A stretch of DNA of 14,212 bases from CAYFVR01 sp964346545 (lineage in GTDB: Bacteria > Desulfobacterota > Desulfobacteria > Desulfobacterales > Desulfococcaceae), in assembly GCA_964346545.1 (NCBI GenBank), contig CAYFVR010000121.1, forward strand, positions 1-14,212, in the 5' to 3' direction. Made by a program: the position numbers and the translations under genes. Below are positions 1 through 7,012 of the stretch, one piece after another. The notes under the pieces are model-generated. The model made no database searches. It worked only from the letters and a program-made list of their open reading frames with translations, and was not told where the DNA came from. Positions within the stretch are counted from its first letter, which is position 1. Each line of letters starts with the position of its first letter.

Positions 1-620
1 CCATGCCCATTCCCGGGGATATCCCGCGCGAAGACAAGGCCGTCCCGGCCCTGTTCTGCCTGGCCATGGCGCTGATCCTGATCCTGGGATTTCAGGTCCA
101 GCTTTCCATCGCCCTGCTGGCCGGCGCGGTGGGCATGGTTTTGTCCCGGGTGCTGACCATCGACGAGGCCTACGAGGCCGTGGACTGGATGACGATTTTT
201 CTGCTGGCCGGCCTGATCCCCCTGGGCATGGCCTTTCAAAATTCCGGGGCCGCGAAAATGATCGCCGACGGGCTGGTGGCGGTGATGGGCGGCGGCGTTC
301 CGCCGCTGGTGCTGCTGGGGGCCATCGGGCTGCTGTCCTCCTTTTTCACCCTGGTGATTTCCAACGTGGGCGCGGCGGTGCTGCTGGTTCCCTTGGCCAT
401 GAATCTGGCCGTCCAGGCGGAGACCGATCCCCGGGTGGCGGCGCTGACCGTGGCCGTGGCCACGTCCAATTCATTCCTGCTGCCCACCCATCAGGTCAAC
501 GCGCTGATCATGCGGCCCGGCGGCTACCGGACGGTGGACTTCATGCGGGCGGGGTCGGGGATGACGGTGCTGTATTTGGTGGTGCTGATCGCGGTGCTGG
601 CCACCGGCTACGGCGGGTAG
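1..620 (+). CDS. SLC13/DASS-family sodium:anion symporter, C-terminal part (5' end outside window)
   Basis: This is the last 206 residues or so of an inner-membrane transporter of the divalent anion:sodium symporter / citrate-transporter type. Family members carry dicarboxylates, sulfate or similar anions; the substrate cannot be read here. At least five hydrophobic stretches are visible. The family signature of the second half-transporter is recognisable as SNVGAAVLLVPLA (near residues 121-133 of the visible part) followed by ATSNSFLLPTHQVNALIMRP and a GGY motif, which match the paired 'SNT/P' substrate-loop regions of SLC13 proteins. Full-length members are usually 400-600 residues, so the ATG at position 3 is almost certainly internal and the reading frame continues upstream of base 1. 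The stop is TAG at 618-620. The next gene starts 27 bases downstream on the same strand, so co-transcription is likely. Family is fairly sure; substrate is unknown. Confidence 0.8.
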   Translation, partial: MPIPGDIPREDKAVPALFCLAMALILILGFQVQLSIALLAGAVGMVLSRVLTIDEAYEAVDWMTIFLLAGLIPLGMAFQNSGAAKMIADGLVAVMGGGVPPLVLLGAIGLLSSFFTLVISNVGAAVLLVPLAMNLAVQAETDPRVAALTVAVATSNSFLLPTHQVNALIMRPGGYRTVDFMRAGSGMTVLYLVVLIAVLATGYGG

Positions 621-631
621 TTTATTCCAAC

Positions 632-640
632 GGAGAGGAG
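632..640 (+). promoter_or_regulatory. Ribosome binding site deciding the lipoprotein start
   Basis: A purine-rich GGAGAGGAG lies 7 bases before the ATG at 648 and abuts another ATG at 641 that is in a different frame. The spacing supports 648. That frame gives a lipoprotein signal peptide, while the 641 frame gives an arginine-rich shadow translation. Confidence 0.7.
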
Positions 641-647
641 ATGCGAA

Positions 648-1337
648 ATGGCGAAACGAGGCGATGCGCGAATTTGGCGGACGGTTTGGGTCATCCTATT
701 TCTCACGGCTCTTCCGCTGGCCGGGTGCAGCGGCTCCGGCGAGGACGATCCGGACACCGGGAGCGTCGGTTTCTGCAATTTCACGGCGGACGCCTACGAT
801 CTGGAACTACGGCGGGTATCGGACGACGAAGTGGTCCGCTCCCTGAGCTTGGGACCCGGCACGGGCGGCGATCCCAATTGCGCCGAGGAGACCGAGGTGA
901 CGGTGGGCAGCCATTACGGGGTCGCCTTCCGGCAAGGGGACGGCTTTTTCAGCGAATCTCGGGATTTCCTGGTTCTCCACCAGGGAACCCGTCCCACGGT
1001 CTACGTCACCGGCGGCGGCGAATTGGGCGTGGACGGCGGCGATACGGCCGGGGAGGGGAACATCGAGGTGTGCAACACGGATACCCGGGATTATCTCGTC
1101 ACGTTGCGCCGGGAGGTGGACGACGCCGAGGTGGACCGATTCGAGCTGGAAGGCTTTTTCGAGTTTGGAGACGTGTGCGACGAATTCCTGGTGATCCCCT
1201 CGGGCGTCTATTACCTCAAGGTTTTCGAGATCGACGACACCGACGATCAGGCCACTTCGCCGATCTTTTTCCTCACCGACGGCGAAACCGAAGAATTCCG
1301 GATCGAGGTGGACGGAGACGTGGTGAACGTGGATTGA
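648..1337 (+). CDS. Predicted outer-membrane lipoprotein with two repeated Cys-pair domains
   Basis: This is a 229-residue secreted protein of unknown function. A basic N-terminus, a hydrophobic core and the lipobox LAGC (lipidated Cys27) mark a signal-peptidase II lipoprotein. Ser at +2 argues for the outer membrane under the usual Lol sorting rule. The mature part contains two diverged copies of one domain, roughly residues 38-124 and 137-229. Shared pattern: G-x-(V/I)-x-x-C-N, five residues, then Y, and a few residues on LRR-x-x-DD-x-EV-x-R. Each copy has two cysteines exactly 35 residues apart (C43/C78 and C142/C177), so one disulfide per domain is plausible. The protein is acidic and predicted to be beta-rich. 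I do not recognise the family; the fold could resemble short secreted beta-sandwich domains, but that is a guess. It follows the transporter by 27 bases with a strong ribosome binding site. The downstream hairpin at 1414-1464 probably ends its transcript. Confidence 0.8.
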   Translation: MAKRGDARIWRTVWVILFLTALPLAGCSGSGEDDPDTGSVGFCNFTADAYDLELRRVSDDEVVRSLSLGPGTGGDPNCAEETEVTVGSHYGVAFRQGDGFFSESRDFLVLHQGTRPTVYVTGGGELGVDGGDTAGEGNIEVCNTDTRDYLVTLRREVDDAEVDRFELEGFFEFGDVCDEFLVIPSGVYYLKVFEIDDTDDQATSPIFFLTDGETEEFRIEVDGDVVNVD

Positions 1338-1371
1338 CGGGCATACCGTTCATTTAGCGGGAAAATGGTAG

Positions 1372-1390
1372 GGGCGTATCGCATACGCCC
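1372..1390. repeat. Short palindromic intergenic element
   Basis: GGGCGTAT (1372-1379) and ATACGCCC (1383-1390) form a perfect 8-bp inverted repeat around CGC. It lies in a non-coding gap just upstream of the terminator hairpin. Sequences of the form 'GTAGGGGCG...CGCCC' are, from memory, common as dispersed intergenic palindromes in several bacterial phyla including Desulfobacterota. A single copy is seen in this window, so its repeat nature is inferred. Confidence 0.45.
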
Positions 1391-1413
1391 TCGGTCAATC
1401 CGGTACGACTGTC

Positions 1414-1464
1414 AAAAAATCGCCGTGGCGGCCTTCCTTGGGAAGGCCGCCACGGCGATTTTTT
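1414..1464. terminator. Bidirectional rho-independent terminator between convergent genes
   Basis: This is a perfect 24-bp inverted repeat (1414-1437 and 1441-1464) with a 3-base loop TTG. The stem is GC-rich in its centre and flanked by A6 at the left and T6 at the right, so both strands show a strong hairpin followed by a U-run. It lies between the lipoprotein gene (plus, stop at 1337) and the ATPase-kinase gene (minus, stop at 1470), with its base only 5 bases from the latter stop. It most likely terminates both transcripts. Confidence 0.92.
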
Positions 1465-1469
1465 GGAGA

Positions 1470-4400
1470 TCACCGCGCTTCGACGCTTTCCATGGCCGTC
1501 GGCTCCTCCGGCGGGCGTTGGCGCTGGCTTCGGCCGCGCTCGGGCAGGAAGGCGTCGATGATGGCCGGCAGGGACGGAAGCCCCAGGGCCCGGCCGATGA
1601 GGGTGGCGCTCTCCCGGGCCCAATGCTCCATCAGCGCCTCGGAAGGCGCTTCGAAATCCTGGAGGATGCGCTCCCGGGAACGTTTCTGGTCGAAATGGGA
1701 CCGCTCGATCCGGAGGGAGTACATGAATCGGATGCAGGTTTTGCTCTTGAGCAGATCGCCGGTGGCCCGGGTTTCGCGGCTGAAAACGTAGGTCAGCTTC
1801 AGCGGTTCGCCCTGGGGCGTCGGAAAGGCTTCCAGCACGAAGTCCAGAAAGGAGGCGATCTCCGCGCACCGGTCGAAGGTGTTGTCGTGCAGCCCCAGCA
1901 CCAGAGAGGAGAAGCGGGGCCGAAATCGTTCCAGCACCTCTTCGAACCAATCGTGCGCCAGGTCCTCGGCGGCCCGGTCTCGGATGGTTCGCCAGGCGGC
2001 CTCCTGCCGTTCGTGTACGTGAAGTTCCGGCAGCAGCCGCTCCAGCTCCGCGATGAACTCCGCGGCGGTGGGGCGCAGGTCGGGACGGCCCCGGGTGGCT
2101 TGGGCGATCAGGGGACGCAGCAGATCGGCATGGGTCGCCCCTTCCGCCAGCAAATGGCTCAACGTGCGTCCCAACCCAAAAATGTCGGCCGCCGGGGTCC
2201 ATTCCGGATGGCCGCCCCGGACTTCCGGCGCGGTGAACTCGCCCTCGGGATCGATTCGCCCTTTTTCCCGGCCGTACCGCGCCAGCCCGAAGTCGATGAG
2301 CACCGGGTTGGAGCTGCGCTGATCCAGGATGATGTTTTTGGGGCAGACGTCCCGGTGGACGATGCCGTGGGCGTGGAGAAACCGCAAGGCCCGGGCCAGC
2401 TTGAGCCCCAGGTTGGTCGCCAGCGGCACCGTCAGCTTGCCCATTTTGTGGGAAAGGCTCATGCCCTCCACCCATTGGTAGATTTCCACCCCCAGCACGC
2501 CGCTTTCCTCGGCCTCCTCCGGCACGTCGGCGATGCCGATGTCCCGCAGATTGTAGATGTATTCCGCGCCGTCCTCGCCCCGGAGGCCGGTCAGGTTGCG
2601 GAGCTGTTTGAGCACTTCGGCGGTCTCCTGGAACCGCTCCCGGTCCTTCTGGGTTTTCAGCCGCACCGTGCGCAGGGCGAAATTGATGCCGTCGGCGGAA
2701 AAACGAGAAACCTCGGCCAAGGCGCCGCCGCCCACCCGTTCCCGCACCGCCGGCAGCCGGATGCGTTCCAGCGCCCCGGCGAACAGCGCCTCCCGGTCGG
2801 TTTCGTCGGCGGGAAAGCCGCGGCCGACGCCCGCCAGCCAAGCCTCCAGAATGTCGGACTGAAAACCGCTTCGCCGGTGAAAAACGCCGATCTCCTCCAG
2901 CTTGTTCAGGTGCTTCACCACCCGGTCCCGGGTGTAGACCAGCCGTCGGGAGCCTTCGAAGCCGGTGTTGATGCACCAGTGATTGAGCAGGTCCAGCGCC
3001 CGTTCCACCAGTCGATCCGGGGCGTAGGCGTTTTCCGCCGCGCAGCGGGCCAGGGCCACCGCCAGGGGATAGCAGGGGCGGGGCTTCCACTGGTTGATGT
3101 CCTCGGCCTCGTTGAGGATGTCCCGCAGATAGTCGGAGACGCCGTGTTCATATCCCTCGGACAGCTGAATTTTGAGGTCCTCCACAACGTGGACCACGTC
3201 GTCGTAGTGAATCCAGTTGCGCCGGTCCTCGTTGACGTGTTCCTTGAGCTGGGCCAGCAGGGTTTTGAGGATGAAGACGTTGCCCGATTTATGGCAGATC
3301 TGCTCCCGGGCCTCCCGGGTGGTGTGGAGCCGGTCCCGGCTGAACCGATAGATCAGATGGTTGAGGGTCTTTTCCCGGATGGTTCGAATGTCCTTGGGCC
3401 GCAGCAACCCCTTGAGGTTGGAGCCGATTCGCTCCAGCAGACCGGGCAGGCCGATGAGGCCGAAGTGGACCGGCGCCAGTTCCGGGTCGTCGGATCGGGA
3501 CCAGTGCAACTCCAGCCGGTCTTTGAGCCGGGTGCCGAACCGGGGGCCGTCGGCCCGCTGAAACAGGAGTTGCGCCTCGTCGATGAGCAGCAGCACGCCC
3601 TCCCGACCCATTTTCCGGGCCGCCCGGCGAACGGCGTCGAAGGCGTCCGGGGCGGGCAGATCGTCCATTTCTTCCGCCGGCAGGGTCGCGCCGGTGAGGG
3701 CCTGGAGCCGATCCGACAGGGTCCGCCAGAGCGCCCGAGGATTGACCCGGCCGGAACGGTCGGTCAGCTCGGTGCAGAGCACCGGGGCCGGGATCACCAG
3801 CCCCAGATGGTCCGCCCGTTCCACGAGATATTGGGCCAGGGTGGTTTTTCCGAAGCGGCGGGGGGCCACCACGGCGAAGGAGCTGCCGCTTTTGAGCCGG
3901 TCCTGGAGAGAGGCGACGTGCTCCTGGGGACCGATGGGGTGCTCGTCCACGTAGACGGTTCGCACGCCTTCGGGCCAGAGGAGTTCGATGTTGCCCTCGG
4001 CCGGTTCCATGGCGTCCCAGGTCAGCTTTTTGCGGCAGCACAGGTGGGCGCCGGTTTCCTCTTCCCGCACCGTCAGGGCCAGTCGCAGTTTGCCGTTGTG
4101 GGGCCACCGGGCCGGTGGCCGCAACGGGATTTTCACTTTGAATGTGTAGCCGTAGCCTTCTTTGCGCTTGCGCCAGTCGGAGGCCGGGATGTTCAGTTCC
4201 TTCGGAGTGGGATCCTCCCACCGTTCCGGCCAGGCGTCCCGCAGCTTGATGTCCACCTGGTATTCGAGCTGAAGATGCAGGTCGCCGGGGCGGAAGCGGC
4301 TGGTGAAGCGAACCGGGGCCTGAACGAAGCCGTAGTGGCCGTCGCCGCGGTTGTAGTCCACGTAGGCCAGGGGCACCCGTCGACCTTTTTCGTCCACCCA

Positions 4401-6575
4401 GTCGTGGTCCAGCTCCAGCGCCACCCGGCGCTCCTCCACCGGGGGCAGGGCGGTTTCGCCGCCGGCTTCCTTGTTCTTGGCGATCCAGCCCGACAGCATT
4501 TCGTAGGTGGCCGAGGCGGCGGTGCCCACATGGGCTTCGAAAAAACGGATGGCCTCCTCGAAATGGGCGGCCACGGTTTCCCGCTCGTCCTGGTCCAGCG
4601 CCGCGCCGGCCCGTTCCACGATTTGGTGAAAGACCTCGGCGTCCACCGAATGGCGGAGTTTGTCCATGCGCTCCACGCTGGCCAGCAGCCGGTCCTCCTC
4701 CACTCCGGCCTGGAAGGCCTCCTGCACCCAGCGCCGATGGGCCGGGTCCAGGTGGTCGAAGAGCCGCCCCACCCGCAGGGCGTTTTCGGCGAAATTGCGG
4801 ATGTATTCCTCCAGCCGCCGGCCCTGGGGCGGGGGCGGCATTTCGCGCAGAAATTCCGGGAGCGCCCGGGCCAGCTCCTGGGCGCCGGTCAGGCACTGGC
4901 TGACCCGTCGTCGGATCACCGGATTGGCCAGCCGGATGCAGCGGTCCAGAAGCTGAAAGGGGTCGGGCGCGATTTTTTCTTCGGGATCGATCCATATCCA
5001 GGCGGGCAGGGATTCCAGCACGTCGGGGGAGGCCATCAGGGAGCTGATTTCCCGCAGGTCTCCGGGGCTCACGCCCACGCCCATCAGCTCGTAGGTGCAG
5101 GGGCCCAGCCGGGGATACACGGCGTCGAAACAGGCCTGGGCCTCCACCAAATCCTTTTCCAGGGAGGCGGCTTCGGGCAGCAGGTTGGCCGATTGACGCA
5201 GCAGACGCTGGGTCCGCTCGATGGCTTTGGCCAAGCCGTAGACGCCGGCGACCGTTCGGGGCGCGTCGAACCGGTTGGCCAGCTCCTCCCCGGCCCGGAC
5301 GATGTCGTTGCGCAGCCGATCCAACGCCTCGGGGTCGGGCACCCGCAGGCGGACGATCCACTCCTCCAGCCGCGGGTCGTGGGGGAAGGCCGGGGCGGAC
5401 GCCTCCCCCCCGGGGGGCTCTCCGGCCTCCGGCCCTTCCTCTCCCTCGCTTGCGCCATGCCGACCGCCGGCCTCGGCTTCGGCGGACTCGCCGTCTTCGT
5501 CCGTGTGGGCCAGGGTCGGCTGATCGACGGTGTCGAAGTGGATGCGATCGATCCACTCGGCCACGTGGCGGCGGGGGTCGTCTTCCGCCCGGGCCTCCTC
5601 CACCATCTGGGCCAGGAGCTGATCGTCGAATCGGGCGCTGACCTCCTGGACCGCGTCCAGCACCGCGCCGGACCAGGTTTCCGCCCGGTTTTCCGGCAGG
5701 GACACGAGAATGGGCGAAACCGACTTGAGTTCCCGGCAGACGCCGGTGGGGTCCATCCGGCGGCACATGGCGGCGTACACCGGCGCCCGCACCGATTCCG
5801 ACACCGGCAGGTCGGCCATCAGCTCCAGCAGGCGGAAAAGGCTCACGTCGCTTTGGGAAACGTCCCGGGCGAAGGCGTTGAGGGCCGGCACGCCGAACAG
5901 GTTGAGCAGTTCGTGAAATTCGGCTTCGCTCAGGTTGGGATCGATCATCCCGTTGAGGATGCCTTTTTGGCGGGGCGTCATGTCTGCCTGATACTTTTCC
6001 AGCCGGAACAGCCGCCAGACGTGGCGCATCTGGTGGAGATTGTCCTCGGAGATGCGGGCGTCCGGCGGTTCCAGGGTCGGTCGCCAGACGGAACGCAGCT
6101 CGGATGCGGCGACGGCCAGCTTTTGGGTCAGTTCGGCGTTGGGATGGCTGGTGGCCGAGGAGGCGGGGGGCGGCGAAGGGCGACGGGAAACCATGACCTG
6201 CGAGGCCGGGGCCGGAAAAAACCGGTAGATGGAGTCGAAGGATTCCTCGGGGTTTTGATTCTGGTTGATCAGCGAGAATTCGGCCTCGTATTCCTTGGGC
6301 ACGATGTCCGGCAGGCGGCGGTCGGCCGACTCCACCCGGAACACGATGAGGGTGTCCTCCCGGTTGTAATCTTCGCCGGCCTCGCAGAAGAATCGCTCCC
6401 CGCAGAGGCCCACCGCCGGCCGTCCCTTCCGGAAGGGGATGGGCAGGATGGTCAGCGACGTGCCGCCGCTGGTGACGTCCTCGAAAATGGTTTCCCGCCA
6501 GTTTTGGAGGTCCGGATCGATTTTCCGGACGTAACCGCGGAGGTTGTCCAGCATGCGAACGTAATGGCGATTCAT
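1470..6575 (-). CDS. Giant STAND-like P-loop ATPase fused to a C-terminal protein-kinase domain
   Basis: This protein has 1701 residues and no signal peptide or membrane segment, so it is probably cytosolic. Visible order: an unassigned N-terminal region (1-140); a mostly helical region (155-350); an acidic Gly/Glu/Ala linker (about 353-395); a second helical region (395-700); a beta-rich unassigned domain (about 711-853); a P-loop ATPase with Walker A APRRFGKTTL (904-913, K910) and Walker B LLLIDEAQ (995-1002, D999/E1000); a probable winged helix (about 1160-1235); a protein kinase (about 1275-1505); and a 195-residue C-terminal tail. Kinase landmarks are a glycine loop GGGALAEV (1282-1289), HRDVCPKN (1407-1414), DFG (1428-1430) and APE (1449-1451). 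The beta3 lysine position reads FALR (R1302) and the residue two after the catalytic Asp is Cys1411 rather than Lys. The 'PRRFGKT...IDEAQ' form is typical of STAND/AAA-type signalling ATPases. The start has only a weak GGGA 6 bases upstream. The gene is monocistronic, with a good promoter at 6628-6656. Domain calls are firm for the ATPase and kinase; the biological role is unknown. Confidence 0.88.
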   Translation of the reverse strand: MNRHYVRMLDNLRGYVRKIDPDLQNWRETIFEDVTSGGTSLTILPIPFRKGRPAVGLCGERFFCEAGEDYNREDTLIVFRVESADRRLPDIVPKEYEAEFSLINQNQNPEESFDSIYRFFPAPASQVMVSRRPSPPPASSATSHPNAELTQKLAVAASELRSVWRPTLEPPDARISEDNLHQMRHVWRLFRLEKYQADMTPRQKGILNGMIDPNLSEAEFHELLNLFGVPALNAFARDVSQSDVSLFRLLELMADLPVSESVRAPVYAAMCRRMDPTGVCRELKSVSPILVSLPENRAETWSGAVLDAVQEVSARFDDQLLAQMVEEARAEDDPRRHVAEWIDRIHFDTVDQPTLAHTDEDGESAEAEAGGRHGASEGEEGPEAGEPPGGEASAPAFPHDPRLEEWIVRLRVPDPEALDRLRNDIVRAGEELANRFDAPRTVAGVYGLAKAIERTQRLLRQSANLLPEAASLEKDLVEAQACFDAVYPRLGPCTYELMGVGVSPGDLREISSLMASPDVLESLPAWIWIDPEEKIAPDPFQLLDRCIRLANPVIRRRVSQCLTGAQELARALPEFLREMPPPPQGRRLEEYIRNFAENALRVGRLFDHLDPAHRRWVQEAFQAGVEEDRLLASVERMDKLRHSVDAEVFHQIVERAGAALDQDERETVAAHFEEAIRFFEAHVGTAASATYEMLSGWIAKNKEAGGETALPPVEERRVALELDHDWVDEKGRRVPLAYVDYNRGDGHYGFVQAPVRFTSRFRPGDLHLQLEYQVDIKLRDAWPERWEDPTPKELNIPASDWRKRKEGYGYTFKVKIPLRPPARWPHNGKLRLALTVREEETGAHLCCRKKLTWDAMEPAEGNIELLWPEGVRTVYVDEHPIGPQEHVASLQDRLKSGSSFAVVAPRRFGKTTLAQYLVERADHLGLVIPAPVLCTELTDRSGRVNPRALWRTLSDRLQALTGATLPAEEMDDLPAPDAFDAVRRAARKMGREGVLLLIDEAQLLFQRADGPRFGTRLKDRLELHWSRSDDPELAPVHFGLIGLPGLLERIGSNLKGLLRPKDIRTIREKTLNHLIYRFSRDRLHTTREAREQICHKSGNVFILKTLLAQLKEHVNEDRRNWIHYDDVVHVVEDLKIQLSEGYEHGVSDYLRDILNEAEDINQWKPRPCYPLAVALARCAAENAYAPDRLVERALDLLNHWCINTGFEGSRRLVYTRDRVVKHLNKLEEIGVFHRRSGFQSDILEAWLAGVGRGFPADETDREALFAGALERIRLPAVRERVGGGALAEVSRFSADGINFALRTVRLKTQKDRERFQETAEVLKQLRNLTGLRGEDGAEYIYNLRDIGIADVPEEAEESGVLGVEIYQWVEGMSLSHKMGKLTVPLATNLGLKLARALRFLHAHGIVHRDVCPKNIILDQRSSNPVLIDFGLARYGREKGRIDPEGEFTAPEVRGGHPEWTPAADIFGLGRTLSHLLAEGATHADLLRPLIAQATRGRPDLRPTAAEFIAELERLLPELHVHERQEAAWRTIRDRAAEDLAHDWFEEVLERFRPRFSSLVLGLHDNTFDRCAEIASFLDFVLEAFPTPQGEPLKLTYVFSRETRATGDLLKSKTCIRFMYSLRIERSHFDQKRSRERILQDFEAPSEALMEHWARESATLIGRALGLPSLPAIIDAFLPERGRSQRQRPPEEPTAMESVEAR

Positions 6576-6627
6576 GAAAGGTCCCGTCTGGCCGTAGGAA
6601 TGGGTCTCAGTTTTTGGTCAATCGTAC

Positions 6628-6656
6628 ACTATATCAGAGCGACGCCCGCCTCACAA
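6628..6656 (-). promoter_or_regulatory. Sigma70-type promoter for the ATPase-kinase gene
   Basis: Read on the minus strand, TTGTGA (6656-6651) is followed after exactly 17 bases by TATAGT (6633-6628). These match the -35 and -10 consensus at 4 of 6 and 5 of 6 positions. Transcription would start near 6620, giving a leader of about 45 bases before the ATG at 6575. The match stands out in otherwise GC-rich DNA. Confidence 0.6.
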
Positions 6657-6812
6657 ATGGTAAATCAAGGAATTTTGGCGTCTTTGGTCATGGGATTCCA
6701 TGGGGTTCGCGGCATTCGTTCGCTTTTGGGGCCGGGCGGGCCGGCGACGACGCTTTTTCGGGCCGCGCTTGGCCGTCGTCTCGGGCCTGGGGCTCGGCCT
6801 TTGTTCGCTTGG

Positions 6813-6841
6813 TTGACAGGAGCTGAGGGGCGGACTACCGT
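6813..6841 (+). promoter_or_regulatory. Candidate promoter for the envelope export module
   Basis: A perfect -35 hexamer TTGACA (6813-6818) is followed after 17 bases by TACCGT (6836-6841), a poor -10 that keeps only the T, A and final T. Transcription from here would leave a leader of about 165 bases before the gene at 7013. A weak -10 beneath a perfect -35 is compatible with activator control, but this is one of many possible readings. Confidence 0.35.
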
Positions 6842-7012
6842 AAGAATTCTCCCGGCGCCGTTCCGAAGTCGGCTCCTCCGCCGGGCCGGAGCGGGAAGAC
6901 ATTCCGGCATCCCGAAACATTCCATTTCGCCGCGACCCCGATCACGGCCCTCCCGGGGACGCCGCCCATGGCCCCGCCCTGAAACCGGATTGCTTTTGAT
7001 GGAGAATTTCCA

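Larger units (their letters stand above)
6576..7012. other. Gene-free divergent intergenic region
   Basis: These 437 bases separate the minus-strand ATPase-kinase from the plus-strand envelope module. Short open frames here (for example 6651-6920, minus) lack ribosome binding sites and have low-complexity translations, so I do not call genes. The region carries a sigma70-like promoter toward the kinase, a weaker candidate toward 7013, and an imperfect inverted repeat built on GACGACG (6746-6752) and CGTCGTC (6774-6780) that could be an operator or a hairpin. Confidence 0.7.

Noticed and set aside
6651..6920. A possible small minus-strand gene upstream of the ATPase-kinase.
   Set aside because: There is no ribosome binding site, the translation is Arg/Pro/Ser-rich low complexity, and it overlaps the best promoter for the downstream gene.
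6898..6923. Two direct copies of ACATTCC 18 bases apart before the export module, as a possible operator.
   Set aside because: Seven bases repeated twice is weak evidence in a region of this length and the spacing fits no known regulator I can name.
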